DNA of 64,000 nt, taken from the NCBI RefSeq assembly GCF_030297015.1, contig NZ_AP028056.1:1436939-1500938 (forward strand), read 5' to 3'. The DNA is from Brooklawnia propionicigenes (GTDB taxonomy: Bacteria > Actinomycetota > Actinomycetes > Propionibacteriales > Propionibacteriaceae). The position numbers were made by a program, and so were the translations under genes. Position 1 is the stretch's first letter, and each line of letters begins with the position of its first letter. The notes under the pieces were generated by a model that saw only the letters and a program-made list of their open reading frames with translations, was not told where the DNA came from and did not search any database. Of the stretch, positions 8,256-17,953 are shown piece after piece.

Positions 8256-8518
8256 TGCGCCCACCAGAAGATCGCTGTTCAAACCCTCGACGTTCTCGGT
8301 CTGAGTCCTGCCTTCCGCTCAGTCTTGTTCGCGACGGAGGGCAAGGGCATGAACTTCGGGGTTGAGGAACACGTCGAATGGCGGTCCGGCTTGACCGTGG
8401 AGATCGTCTTCGCTGGAGAGGGTGATCTTCTCGAAGCGGGTTCAAGCGGCGCTCGCCAAGTGTCGTTCAATGATCGGCCTTGTATCTCGAGCAGAAGGTG
8501 ACGATGGGAGCTTGATTG

Positions 8519-9262
8519 ATGAACGACGATGTGGAAGCGGGAAGCGGCGAGTATCGGCCGGGGCAGTCGGTGTTCCCGCACCATGCATTGCTGCGATCTG
8601 CCGGGGCGAGCGACATCGCAATAACAGAGAGTGACGCGCAGTACCGGGCACTTGGCAGGGTTCACTACGAGTTTTCCCGGCTGATTTGGTGGCTTCGGTT
8701 TTACGTGCGGCATCGAATCGATCTGAAGATCGGTGGAGAAGGCCCTTTCGTTGCCGAACGCAGGGTTCTCAAGTCGCTGATCTCCGATACAGCTGGAAGA
8801 TCCGTGACTAGCGTATTTGAACTGTGTGCTGAACTGTTCGCGCATAGCAACGAAGACATGGCGATTGCAGAGCGCTTGCGGGCTGAGTTCAAGTCAATCA
8901 ACCAGAGAAGGAATCACCTTACGCATGGAGACGTTTTACTGGCGTTCGGAGTTCCCGAGGAGTGGCGATCTTCACCGCAGTCGGCGACGGAGCCCCCTCT
9001 CCAGATGAGCGTTAGCCGAACCGGGGTGGATGGTGACATCAACCTCATTGAGTCACTGAGTTCAGCCGTAGGGCTTGAAGGCTTCGCAAACGAGGTGACC
9101 TTCCACCGGAAGCGGTCGACGGAGTACGTCAGAACGTGCCTCTTATTGGCACCTCTCAATTTTGGCGCTGAACGACCCTCACAAATTCTCCACATTCGCA
9201 ACGAGCGTGTCGAGCGAATCATACCGTACGCACCTGATCGTGAGGTAATGATCTTGCCGTAG
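8519..9262 (+). CDS. HEPN-motif hypothetical protein
   Basis: 247 residues, mostly helical. It contains RRNHLTHG, giving the R-x4-H signature of HEPN ribonucleases (R131 to H136) inside a helical region that includes FELCAELFAHS and AIAERLRAEFKSINQ. HEPN proteins often cut RNA as toxins or abortive-infection effectors. The base composition is visibly less GC-rich than the flanking core genes, in keeping with horizontal transfer. ATG 8519 was chosen because GGGAG lies 8 bp upstream. No antitoxin-like partner is adjacent on the same strand. The domain call is from the motif only, and other short HEPN-like folds are non-catalytic. Confidence 0.55.
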   Translation: MNDDVEAGSGEYRPGQSVFPHHALLRSAGASDIAITESDAQYRALGRVHYEFSRLIWWLRFYVRHRIDLKIGGEGPFVAERRVLKSLISDTAGRSVTSVFELCAELFAHSNEDMAIAERLRAEFKSINQRRNHLTHGDVLLAFGVPEEWRSSPQSATEPPLQMSVSRTGVDGDINLIESLSSAVGLEGFANEVTFHRKRSTEYVRTCLLLAPLNFGAERPSQILHIRNERVERIIPYAPDREVMILP

Positions 9263-10047
9263 GCGGGAGAGCCTATTTCGAACATTGCAGGTAACGCTGA
9301 TGAAGCTTTGCTGCGCGCAGCTCCGGAGACCAGATGCGGTATGCGTTGTCACTACGGTGCACGGGCACCCCAGCGGTGTAGGCGACGAGCAGCTCACGGC
9401 GATTCGAGGCGCTCAAACGGGTTTGAGACTGACGCGTTTCCTCCACGACCGGACCACGCTGATCCACCCTCCGAGCCTGCTCAGGACGCCGCCCGCGGGG
9501 CTTCGAGCCTCGGAGAACACGGGAAATCAGCGTTCCGAGCGGCCTACTCCGGTTTGAGAAGCACCTACGGAGGTCCACTGTCGTCACAAGGCTCGAACCC
9601 TTTGCCAACGGAGACGGTGGTAACGGAGACGGTGGTATAGGTGCGAACATCGGTGACCGGACCATGAGTTGGATATCGTTCACCTCCTTGAGGCAAGCCA
9701 AGCGGCTTCGTCGAGCATGTCAAGTGTGCCCCGAACCGGACGCCATTGCTCGACCGCGCCGGCGTCATCCACGGCGCGCTGGCCACACCCGAACTGGCCT
9801 TCACCTCCCCCGGGCCTCGTCGAGTTGGAGGTCTTCGACGCCGCCCACACCCTCGCCGTGAAATACCAACCCCGGCCCTGGCAGAACGCAGTGACCACCT
9901 GGCTCCGATGCAAGTCTCACACTTGATAGCGCGAGCGGAGCCTCCATCTCGTTCGGCCACGCCCGGAGAAACCCAACTCAAGCCGTACCTCCGCCGGTAA
10001 CATCGTGTGTGTTGGCCTGCCCGGGCCATTGAGCGAGGAGGACCAAC
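9263..10047. other. Gene-poor scar with recombinase debris
   Basis: No intact gene is apparent over 785 bp. On the minus strand around 9380-9480 a short stretch (RLSASNRRELLVAYTAGVPVHR) resembles the HTH tail of a resolvase. At 9591-9601 the minus strand reads GGGTTCGAGCC, identical to 11 bases of a tRNA T-arm, and the frame over it ends GKGFEPC, a form often made by antisense tRNA at integrase ends. On the plus strand at 9820-9905 a short stretch (VELEVFDAAHTLAVKY) looks protein-like but has no start. I read it as a junction between two acquired segments. Confidence 0.5.
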
Positions 10048-10248
10048 GTGGCTGAGCCTTGGCTGTCTGCCGACGACATCGCCGCCCACCTCGGGGTCAC
10101 CAAAGACACCGTCTACACGTGGATCGCCGAGAAGGCCATGCCCGCCCACAAGGTCGGACGCCTCTGGAAGTTCCAAGCCAGCGAGATCGACGACTGGGTG
10201 CGACGAGGTGACGCTGCCGCCGACTCCGAACCCTCCCCGCCCGGGTGA
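10048..10248 (+). CDS. Excisionase-family helix-turn-helix protein
   Basis: 66 residues with a MerR/Xis-type winged HTH covering nearly the whole chain: WLSADDIAAHLGVTKDTVYTW, then KVGRLWKFQASEIDDWV. The GTG start is preceded by GAGGAGG at a spacing of 7. Proteins of this size act as DNA-bending recombination directionality factors or small repressors. It lies 89 bp upstream of the helicase that begins the defence operon and in the same direction, so a role as the operon's regulator is at least as likely as one in excision of the island. Confidence 0.8.
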   Translation: MAEPWLSADDIAAHLGVTKDTVYTWIAEKAMPAHKVGRLWKFQASEIDDWVRRGDAAADSEPSPPG

Positions 10249-10337
10249 GTGCTTCGCTCTCTTCCAGGCGCCGCTGACACTTTGTCGGTGGTACCCCATA
10301 TCCTGATCCACTGCCCAAAACCGGAAGGAGGCACGTC

Positions 10338-13300
10338 GTGACAGAAGCGACGACCGACGCGACATTGACACTCGCGACGCTTCGTGCGGGCCAGCGCCTC
10401 CGTGGCCTGGTGCCCGGGCAGACGGTCACCCTGATTGCCATCGATCCCATCGACGCCGGACTATTCGAGGTCTTCTACCGCGACGACTCCGGTCGCAGCG
10501 GCGCACGCGCGATCACCGACGCCGACGCGGCACGCTTCGAGGTCGCGGGCGACCTCGACTCCGCTCCCGCCTACGATGCCGACCCGGACGAGTTCCGGCT
10601 CGCGGCTGAGGCGTTGCGGATCAAGTACGCGGCGCTGTATGACCCGATGGTCGCGGTCAACAGCTCGGACGTTGACCCCCTGCCGCACCAGATTCGCGCC
10701 GTCTACGAGGAACTGCTACCACGTATCCCGCTGCGCTTCCTGCTGGCCGACGACCCCGGCGCAGGCAAGACGATCATGGCCGGGCTCTATCTGAAGGAGC
10801 TGATCCTGCGCTCGGACTGCGAGCGAGCAATCATCGTCGCTCCCGGCGGGCTCGTGGAGCAGTGGCGCGAGGAACTCAGCCAGAAGTTCGACCTGCGCTT
10901 CGAAATCTTCAGCCGTCAGATGGTCGATGACGCCGAGGGTCGCAACGTCTTCGCTGACCACCCGCTCCTGATCGCCCGCATGGACCAGCTCTCCCGTAGT
11001 GAAGACCTGACCGAGCAGCTCGGCGAGGTCACCTGGGATGTCGCCGTCGTTGACGAGGCCCACCGCATGTCGGCCCACTACTCGTCCTGGGCGGGCGAGG
11101 TCGATGAGACCAAGCGCTTCAAGCTCGGACGCCTACTGTCGGAGACCGCGCACAACTTCCTGCTGATGACGGCGACCCCGCACGCGGGCAAGGAAGAGGA
11201 CTTCCAGCTGTTCATGTCGCTGCTGGATCGCGACCGCTTCGAGGGCCAGTACCGGCAGGGCGTGCACCGGACCGATACCCACGGGCTGATGCGCCGCATG
11301 GTGAAGGAAGACCTGCTCACCTTCGAGGGCAAGCCGCTGTTCCCCGAACGCAAGGCCTACACCGTCGAGTACGAGCTGAGCCCGGCCGAGCGGGACCTCT
11401 ACGAACAAGTCACTGACTACGTCCGCACCGAGATGGGTAGGGCCGAACGGATCGCCCAGGCCGGTGACAAGAAGCGCGGCAACAACGTCGGGTTCGCGCT
11501 CACCGTGCTGCAACGCCGTCTGGCTTCCAGCCCGGAAGCGATCCTGCGCTCTCTGGAACGACGCCAGCAGCGCCTCGACACGAAACTGCGCGACATGCAG
11601 CGCATCATCACCGACGACGCACGCTTCAGCACCTCTACCTCCTCGCACATCGACGAGTGGTCCACAGGCAAGACCCCGCTCGACTTCGGAAGCGACGCAC
11701 TACCCGCGTTGTCGGTCGATGACTTCGAGGACTTCGACGAGGAAACGACCGACGAGGAGCGCGCGCAGTTCGAGAACCAGGTTGACCAGGTCGTTGATCT
11801 CGCCACCGCGGCGCAGACCATTCCTGAGCTGCGTGCGGAGATCGCGATCCTCGAAGACCTCGTGCGCACTGCGCGGCGTGTGCGTCTTCAGGATCATGAC
11901 AAGAAGTGGGTGGAGCTGCGCACGATCCTCGATGAGCAGTTGCTGGCGAAGGACGGTTCGGGTACTCCGCGCAAGATCATCATCTTCACCGAGCACCGCG
12001 ACACTCTGGACTACCTTCAGCAGAAGATCGCCGCGCAGCTAGGCCGGGCCGACTCGGTGATCACGATCCACGGGGGGACTCGCCGTGAGGATCGTAAGGT
12101 CGCCCGCGAGCGCTTCACCCACAACCCCGACACCGTGGTGTTGCTCGCTACGGACGCAGCCGGTGAAGGGCTGAACCTTCAGCGCGCCCACCTGATGGTG
12201 AACTACGACCTGCCCTGGAACCCGAACCGCATCGAGCAGCGTTTCGGCCGCATCCACCGCATCGGCCAGCGCGAGGTCTGCCACCTGTGGAACATGGTCG
12301 CCCGAGACACTCGCGAGGGCGACGTGTTCACTCGGCTGCTGGCGAAGATCGACCAGATGTCGATCGCCTACAACGGCAACCTGTTCAACGTCCTCGGCGA
12401 TGCTGACGCCTTCCAAGAGCGCTCGCTGCGCGACCTCCTGATCGAGGCAATCCGCTACGGCGACCAACCCCAGACCAAGGCCAAGCTCGACCGCATCATC
12501 GACGCCAGCGTCTCCCACGGCCTCGACGAGATGCTCGGCGAGCGCGCACTCCACCCCGAAATGTTCTCCGCACTCAACCTCAACGAAGTCCGGGCACGAA
12601 TGGAGAAGGCCCGCGAACGCCGACTCCAGCCCGGCTACATCGCCGCATTCTTTATTCCTGCGTTCGAGCGACTTGGCGGGCGCATCCGTAAGCGCGAGAA
12701 GGGACGCTATGAGATCACCCGTGTCCCGGCCCGCGTGATCGACACCGCGCGTCGCCTCAACCGGTGGGCGCCCGTTGCTGAGCAGTACGAGCGCATCACC
12801 TTCGAACTCTCACGGATGCACCCCGACGGTCTCGCCGACGCCTCCCTCATCGCACCGGGTCACCCGCTGCTGCACGCCGTGATCGAGGCAACCATCGACG
12901 ACCTCGGCCCGACCCTCAAGCAAGGCACGGTGCTGGTCGATCGGCGCACCAAGCAGACAGATGCGCCGATGCTGATGTTCAGCGTCGAGCAGCGCATCGA
13001 GAACACCGCAGCCGACGCTGACACCGTCTCCCACCACTTCGACTACCCACTCCTTGAACAAGACGGCACCGTCACAGTCTCCGCAGCACCGCCCTACCTC
13101 GACTACGACCGACCCGACTCGACCGAGACCGAAGCCGTGGCTGAGATCGCGGGCGGCGACTGGGCACGGCAGAACCACGAGAAGCTCGTGCGTGCCTGGG
13201 CCTATCGCGAAGGGCTCCAGCCCCGCATGGACGAGATCAAGACCCGCCTCGACATCGAGTCCGCTCGGACCCGCGCGCAGGTGAAGGATCGCCTGCTCGC

Positions 13301-13943
13301 AGAGATCAACCACTGGGACCGCGAACACAACCGACTCGAAGCCCTCGAACGAGGAGGCACCGTCGGCAGGCTCCGCGCCGAGACCGCACTCGTACGTGCC
13401 CGACAGCTCGATGAACGCCTGAACCACCGGCTCGAACAGCTCGACGAGGCCACCAACCTTGTCGCTGTACCCGCCGTCATCCGCGGCGCCGCCCTCGTCA
13501 TTCCCAGTGCTCTCCTCGTAGCTGACGTCGAGCCTGAAGCGCAGACCTTCGCCCGCCAGACCGCGGAAGTCGAGCGACGAGCAGTCGAAGCCGTGCTCGC
13601 CGCCGAGCGAGCACTCGGACGCGAACCCGTCGAGATGCCGCGCAACAACCCCGGCTACGACATCCAGTCCACTGACCAGAGCGGCTTCGTCCACTACATC
13701 GAGGTCAAGGGCCGCATCGAAGGCTCCGACACCTTCACCATCACCACCAACGAGATCACGTTCGCCCAGACCCAAGGCGACCGGCACCGACTCGCCCTGG
13801 TCGAGGTCTCAACCAGCGGTGCCGCCAGCGATCAGTTGCGCTACGTGAGCAACGCCTTCACCCACCTGGAGCCATCCGCGACCACCCGTTCCTATAACGA
13901 GGTCTGGCGCGACTACTGGGAACGCGGAGGGCCACCGCGATGA
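10338..13943 (+). CDS. SNF2-like DEAD/DEAH helicase with C-terminal DUF3883
   Basis: 1201 residues. A superfamily 2 helicase core includes ADDPGAGKTIMAG (Walker A, about 137-149), IIVAPGGLVEQW, VVDEAHRMS and MTATPH, followed by a long insert. The C-terminal lobe has IIFTEHRDTLDYL, LATDAAGEGLNLQ and RFGRIHRIGQ (motif VI). After a coiled-coil region, residues about 1090-1180 form a DUF3883 domain (NNPGYDIQS ... YIEVKGR), a nuclease-like fold with conserved D and ExK. It probably translocates on DNA as the motor of the defence system. The GTG start follows GGAGG. The stop overlaps the methyltransferase ATG by 4 bp (ATGA), marking the start of a co-translated operon. Confidence 0.9.
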   Translation: MTEATTDATLTLATLRAGQRLRGLVPGQTVTLIAIDPIDAGLFEVFYRDDSGRSGARAITDADAARFEVAGDLDSAPAYDADPDEFRLAAEALRIKYAALYDPMVAVNSSDVDPLPHQIRAVYEELLPRIPLRFLLADDPGAGKTIMAGLYLKELILRSDCERAIIVAPGGLVEQWREELSQKFDLRFEIFSRQMVDDAEGRNVFADHPLLIARMDQLSRSEDLTEQLGEVTWDVAVVDEAHRMSAHYSSWAGEVDETKRFKLGRLLSETAHNFLLMTATPHAGKEEDFQLFMSLLDRDRFEGQYRQGVHRTDTHGLMRRMVKEDLLTFEGKPLFPERKAYTVEYELSPAERDLYEQVTDYVRTEMGRAERIAQAGDKKRGNNVGFALTVLQRRLASSPEAILRSLERRQQRLDTKLRDMQRIITDDARFSTSTSSHIDEWSTGKTPLDFGSDALPALSVDDFEDFDEETTDEERAQFENQVDQVVDLATAAQTIPELRAEIAILEDLVRTARRVRLQDHDKKWVELRTILDEQLLAKDGSGTPRKIIIFTEHRDTLDYLQQKIAAQLGRADSVITIHGGTRREDRKVARERFTHNPDTVVLLATDAAGEGLNLQRAHLMVNYDLPWNPNRIEQRFGRIHRIGQREVCHLWNMVARDTREGDVFTRLLAKIDQMSIAYNGNLFNVLGDADAFQERSLRDLLIEAIRYGDQPQTKAKLDRIIDASVSHGLDEMLGERALHPEMFSALNLNEVRARMEKARERRLQPGYIAAFFIPAFERLGGRIRKREKGRYEITRVPARVIDTARRLNRWAPVAEQYERITFELSRMHPDGLADASLIAPGHPLLHAVIEATIDDLGPTLKQGTVLVDRRTKQTDAPMLMFSVEQRIENTAADADTVSHHFDYPLLEQDGTVTVSAAPPYLDYDRPDSTETEAVAEIAGGDWARQNHEKLVRAWAYREGLQPRMDEIKTRLDIESARTRAQVKDRLLAEINHWDREHNRLEALERGGTVGRLRAETALVRARQLDERLNHRLEQLDEATNLVAVPAVIRGAALVIPSALLVADVEPEAQTFARQTAEVERRAVEAVLAAERALGREPVEMPRNNPGYDIQSTDQSGFVHYIEVKGRIEGSDTFTITTNEITFAQTQGDRHRLALVEVSTSGAASDQLRYVSNAFTHLEPSATTRSYNEVWRDYWERGGPPR

Positions 13944-16771
13944 CCCACCACACCGACACCAACCAGCCCATTGCCAGCGAGAGAAGCACAGTGACCGACG
14001 CACCCAAGAAGAAGCTCATCGAAGTCTCGCTGCCACTCGAAGCAATCAACGCGGAGGCATCGCGTGAGAAGTCGATCCGGCACGGGCACCCCTCGACACT
14101 GCACCTGTACTGGGCGCGTCGGCCGCTCGCAGCAGCGCGCGCAGTTCTCTTCGCTCAACTCGTCGATGACCCGTCATCACGCCCTGACGAGTTCCCGACT
14201 GTCGAGGCTCAGGATGCTGAGCGCGCACGACTCCATGCGTTGCTGGAGAAGCTCGTTGTCTGGGAGAACAGCAACGACGAGGCCCTCCTACGGCAGGCGC
14301 GCGAGGAGATTCGCAAGAGCAACAACGGTGACTTGCCCGCTGTGCTTGATCCCTTCGCCGGCGGTGGAGCAATCCCGCTCGAAGCGCAGCGCCTCGGCCT
14401 TGAGGCGCATGCCAGCGATCTCAACCCGCTGGCTGTACTAATCAACAAGGCGTTGATTGAGATTCCCCCCAAGTTCCGTGACCGAGCACCGGTCTTTCCG
14501 AAGGCCGCAGGAACCAGAAACGCTTGGCAGTTCGCAGAAGGAATGGCGGAAGATGTCCGCGCCTACGGAGAGTGGATGCGCGATGAAGCCCAAAGACGAA
14601 TCGGCGACTTGTATCCGAAGGTCGTCGCGCCCGGTGGCACCGAACACACCGTAATCGCTTGGATATGGGCGAGGACGGTGAGAAGCCCCAACCCAGCGAA
14701 TCCGATCGAAGTGCCTCTCGTCAAGTCTTGGTGGCTCAGCAAGAAGAAGGGCAAGGAGGCGTGGGTCTACGCCAGTGTCGTCAACGGAAGCGTTCAGTAT
14801 GAAGTCCGGCATGATCCTCACGGACCCCAGGGGGACGCAGATGGCACTGTGGGACGCAAGGGAGGATTCGCTGTTGGGGACGGCACCCCAATGTCGTTGA
14901 ACTACATTCGCGAAGAAGGCCGCGCGGGACGCATGGGCGCACAACTCATCGCGGTTGTTGCGGAGACACCTCGCAGTCGCCTCTACGTATCTGCTTCGCC
15001 TCTTCAGTCGGAAGCTGCGACCGTGGCGCGCCCAGAGAACGTGCCCGATGGAAAGATCGGTTACTATCCCCGCGACATCAAGACCCAGACGTACGGGATG
15101 ACCGAGTGGGCGGATTTGTTCACCAATCGCCAGTTGGTCGCGCTCACCACACTGAGTGACCTCGTCGCGGAGGCACGGGAGCGTGTGCTCCGAGACGCTG
15201 TTGTCGCGGGGCTCATGCCCGGCCCAAGTCTTGAGGACGGGGGTACCGGTGCGGAAGCGTACGCGGATGCCGTTGCCACGTATCTCGCGCTGGGAGTTAG
15301 TCGCACGACTGACTACTCCTCGAACCTCTGCAGCTGGCACAACACTGGGGAGAAGATGCGTAATGTCTTCGGTCGACAAGCAATTCCGATGGCCTGGGAC
15401 TATACGGAAAGCAACCCGTTCTCATCATCGTCAGGGAACTTCCTGGGCCAAGTCGAGTGGGTAGCAAAAGCTCTCGCTAAGTCTCCGCACTCGGGCGCCG
15501 GCATCGCCACGCAAGCCGACGCCGCAGCAAGGCAATACTCCGGATTCGTAATCTCTACCGACCCGCCGTACTACGACAACATCGGTTACTCGGATCTTTC
15601 TGACTTCTTCTACGTCTGGCTCCGTCGAACGCTTGGCACCATACAACCAAAAGCTGTCGCAACGCTTCAGACACCAAAGATGGAGGAACTGGTCGCGAAC
15701 CCATACCGCCACGATGGCAGGTCGGGAGCCGAGAGGTTCTTCATCGATGGGTTCAACGCGGTCTTCGCGAAAGTCCGCGAAGGAGCCAACTCCAGCGTGC
15801 CACTCACCGTTTATTACGCCTACAAACAGCAGGACGCGAGCGGCGAAGGCACGAGCTCTACTGGTTGGCACACGCTGCTAGGTGGGCTGATTGAGGCGGG
15901 ATGGGAGATCACCGCTACTTGGCCGATGCGCAGCGAGATGTCCAGCCGGATGATGTCCCAGGCGAAGAACGCACTCGCGTCGTCGATCGTTCTCGCTTGT
16001 CGTCCCCGACCTCTCGACGCACCCGCGACAACCCGACGAGCGTTTGTGGCGACACTCAAACAAGAGTTGCCCGTGGCGCTGCGCACGCTGATGCAAGGTG
16101 CAATCGCACCGGTCGATCTTGCGCAGGCGGCTATCGGACCAGGCATCTCTGTGTTCTCCCGCTATTCCCGGGTTCGTGAGGCCGATGGCTCGGACATGAC
16201 GGTTCGAGACGCACTACTGCTAGTGAACGCGACTCTTGATGAGGTCATCGGAGAGCAAGAGTCGGACTTCGATTCCGACACTCGGTTCGCGGTGAAGTGG
16301 TATCGGCAGTACGGCTGGGGCCAAGATACCGCCGGCATCGCGGATCAACTTGCACGCTCCTCGGACACCTCGATCGGCGCACTGGAACGAGGTGGCATCT
16401 TCGAAGCGAAGGGTGGGAAGGCCCGTCTGCTCCCGCCCGCCCAGCTTGAGGGAGCTTGGGACGCAGCAGCCGATGAGCGAGTCAGCGTCTGGGAAGCGAC
16501 AGTCCGCTTGGCCGCCGTGATGGCCAAGGATGGCGCCGACAAGGTGGCGGAGTTGCTGCCGTCGGTGCAGACGCGTGTGAACCTGGATGCGGTGAAGGAG
16601 TTGGGCTTCCTGTTGTTCCACGAGGCCGAGAAGAAGAAGGACACGAAGGACGCGATCCTCTTCAACGGTCTGGTGAGTGCATGGGGTGACGTGAACGAAC
16701 AGGCGCGCAAGTACGCCTCGACGCCGCGCTCGTCACAGCAGGCGTTCGACTTCGACGAGGACGAGGATTAG
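13940..16771 (+). CDS. DUF1156 adenine-specific DNA methyltransferase
   Basis: 943 residues. The N-terminal DUF1156 signature is KSIRHGHPSTLHLYWARRPLAAARA in pieces at about 45-70. SAM motif I is DPFAGGGAIPLEAQRLG (about 135-150), followed by SDLNPLA. Catalytic motif IV is DPPYYDN at about 541-547. This is the COG1743-type methylase repeatedly found in defence islands beside DUF499 ATPases, and it presumably marks host DNA as self. An internal GTG at 13991 could give a shorter form. The spacing of 3 bp to the next gene implies co-transcription. The methylated sequence is unknown and no separate specificity subunit is seen, so the target domain is probably built in. Confidence 0.9.
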   Translation: MTHHTDTNQPIASERSTVTDAPKKKLIEVSLPLEAINAEASREKSIRHGHPSTLHLYWARRPLAAARAVLFAQLVDDPSSRPDEFPTVEAQDAERARLHALLEKLVVWENSNDEALLRQAREEIRKSNNGDLPAVLDPFAGGGAIPLEAQRLGLEAHASDLNPLAVLINKALIEIPPKFRDRAPVFPKAAGTRNAWQFAEGMAEDVRAYGEWMRDEAQRRIGDLYPKVVAPGGTEHTVIAWIWARTVRSPNPANPIEVPLVKSWWLSKKKGKEAWVYASVVNGSVQYEVRHDPHGPQGDADGTVGRKGGFAVGDGTPMSLNYIREEGRAGRMGAQLIAVVAETPRSRLYVSASPLQSEAATVARPENVPDGKIGYYPRDIKTQTYGMTEWADLFTNRQLVALTTLSDLVAEARERVLRDAVVAGLMPGPSLEDGGTGAEAYADAVATYLALGVSRTTDYSSNLCSWHNTGEKMRNVFGRQAIPMAWDYTESNPFSSSSGNFLGQVEWVAKALAKSPHSGAGIATQADAAARQYSGFVISTDPPYYDNIGYSDLSDFFYVWLRRTLGTIQPKAVATLQTPKMEELVANPYRHDGRSGAERFFIDGFNAVFAKVREGANSSVPLTVYYAYKQQDASGEGTSSTGWHTLLGGLIEAGWEITATWPMRSEMSSRMMSQAKNALASSIVLACRPRPLDAPATTRRAFVATLKQELPVALRTLMQGAIAPVDLAQAAIGPGISVFSRYSRVREADGSDMTVRDALLLVNATLDEVIGEQESDFDSDTRFAVKWYRQYGWGQDTAGIADQLARSSDTSIGALERGGIFEAKGGKARLLPPAQLEGAWDAAADERVSVWEATVRLAAVMAKDGADKVAELLPSVQTRVNLDAVKELGFLLFHEAEKKKDTKDAILFNGLVSAWGDVNEQARKYASTPRSSQQAFDFDEDED

Positions 16772-16774
16772 GTC

Positions 16775-17893
16775 ATGCCCGGAAAGCGAGATCAAGCGCA
16801 GAGCCGCGGCGCAGCCGCGCGCCGCTCTGGCGCGGACCTGACTCCGTTCCGGGCCATCGCAGAGTCGGTCAGCACCTCGGGTGGTGAGCTCGTCGATCAG
16901 GTGTCGGCTCTGATTGAGCAGGCGCAGGCGTTCGCGGCCACTCAGGTGGACGCGACGCTCACTCTCCGGAACTGGTACATCGGGCGGATGATCGACGTGG
17001 CCGTGCTGCGTGAGGGCCGCGCGGGACACGATCAGGAACTTGTTGCCTCACTGGGGCAACAACTGACCTCCAGGTACGGACGCGGCTTTGACCGGACCAA
17101 CCTCTACCGGATGGTGCGGTTCTCTCAGCAGTTCGCCGAGCCCGAACTTGTTGCCTCACTGGGGCAACAAGTGAGCTGGACCCACTTCAAGGCGCTACTG
17201 CCGTTGGCGAACGCGGAGGCGCGAGCGTTCTACGTGAAGGAGACCATCGACCGCCGACTCAGCGTTCGTGAGCTACAGCACGCCATCGAACGCAAGGCGT
17301 TCGAGCGTCGCGAGATTGCCGACTCCCAGATTCCCGAAGGATCAGCCGTCCCGCTCGATGCCTTCCGCGACCCGATGCTGTTGGACATGCTGGGCCTGGC
17401 CGACACCTACTTGGAGCGCGACCTCGAATCAGCACTGGTCCACGACATGGAGGCGTTCCTGCTGGAGGTCGGGCGCGGGTGGGCGTTCGTCGAACGCCAG
17501 AAGCGCATGGTCTTCGATGGAGACGACTACCACCTCGACCTACTGTTCTACTCCCGCCCGCTGCGTCGCTTGATCGCCGTGGAACTCAAGGTCGGGAAGT
17601 TCAAGCCGAGCTACCAAGGGCAGATGAACTTCTACCTGAAGTGGCTGGACCGGCACGAACGCCAGGCCGACGAGAACCCTCCCATCGGCCTCATCCTGTG
17701 CACTACGGCGAGCCGTGACCAGATCGAGCTGCTCGAACTACACAAGGACGGCATCGTCGTCGCCGAGTACTGGACGACCCTCCCGCCCAAGGCGGAGCTC
17801 CAAGCCCGCATCCAGGCGGTCTACCGGGAGGCACAGGAGCGGATCGCCCGGAGGCAGCTCACCGCAGCGGCGGATGAAGACTTTGACGAGTAG
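16775..17893 (+). CDS. YhcG/DUF1016 family PD-(D/E)XK nuclease
   Basis: 372 residues. The N-terminal DUF1016 winged-helix-like region (about 35-180: TLRNWYIGRMI, YGRGFDRTNLYRMVRFSQQF, SWTHFKALL) is followed by the C-terminal nuclease domain, with D255 in YHLDLLFYS and E270-L-K272 in IAVELKVGKF as the catalytic set, then YQGQMNFYLKWLD. Two copies of ELVASLGQQ (88-96 and 124-132) are encoded by identical 27-nt palindromic DNA. The first looks inserted before TSRYG, while the second lies at the conserved position before SWTHF. The gene is third in the operon. It likely supplies DNA cleavage or degradation. Confidence 0.9.
   Translation: MPGKRDQAQSRGAAARRSGADLTPFRAIAESVSTSGGELVDQVSALIEQAQAFAATQVDATLTLRNWYIGRMIDVAVLREGRAGHDQELVASLGQQLTSRYGRGFDRTNLYRMVRFSQQFAEPELVASLGQQVSWTHFKALLPLANAEARAFYVKETIDRRLSVRELQHAIERKAFERREIADSQIPEGSAVPLDAFRDPMLLDMLGLADTYLERDLESALVHDMEAFLLEVGRGWAFVERQKRMVFDGDDYHLDLLFYSRPLRRLIAVELKVGKFKPSYQGQMNFYLKWLDRHERQADENPPIGLILCTTASRDQIELLELHKDGIVVAEYWTTLPPKAELQARIQAVYREAQERIARRQLTAAADEDFDE
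17036..17170 (+). repeat. Two 27-nt palindromic repeats inside the YhcG-type gene
   Basis: Copies at 17036-17062 and 17144-17170 are identical over 27 nt and each contains TTGTTGCC/GGCAACAA, an 8-bp perfect inverted repeat with a 7-nt loop. The spacing is 108 nt, a multiple of three, so both are read in frame as ELVASLGQQ. The unit resembles a mobile palindromic element tolerated inside a gene. Confidence 0.9.
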
Positions 17894-17953
17894 AGATTGG
17901 CCGGCGCTGGGTGCAGCCTCGTCGGCAGCGAGTAGTGAGTTCTAGGAGACACG

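Noticed and set aside
9591-9601. A second tRNA gene suggested by GGGTTCGAGCC
   Set aside because: No acceptor stem, D-arm or anticodon arm can be built around it; at best it is a remnant.
12810-13787. A 325-codon open frame on the minus strand opposite the helicase
   Set aside because: Its Gly/Val/Asp-rich composition is typical of antisense frames in high-GC genes; the plus-strand frame has all the helicase and DUF3883 motifs.
17036-17170. A CRISPR-like pair of repeats
   Set aside because: There are only two units, both are read in frame inside a conserved nuclease gene, and there is no cas gene in the window.
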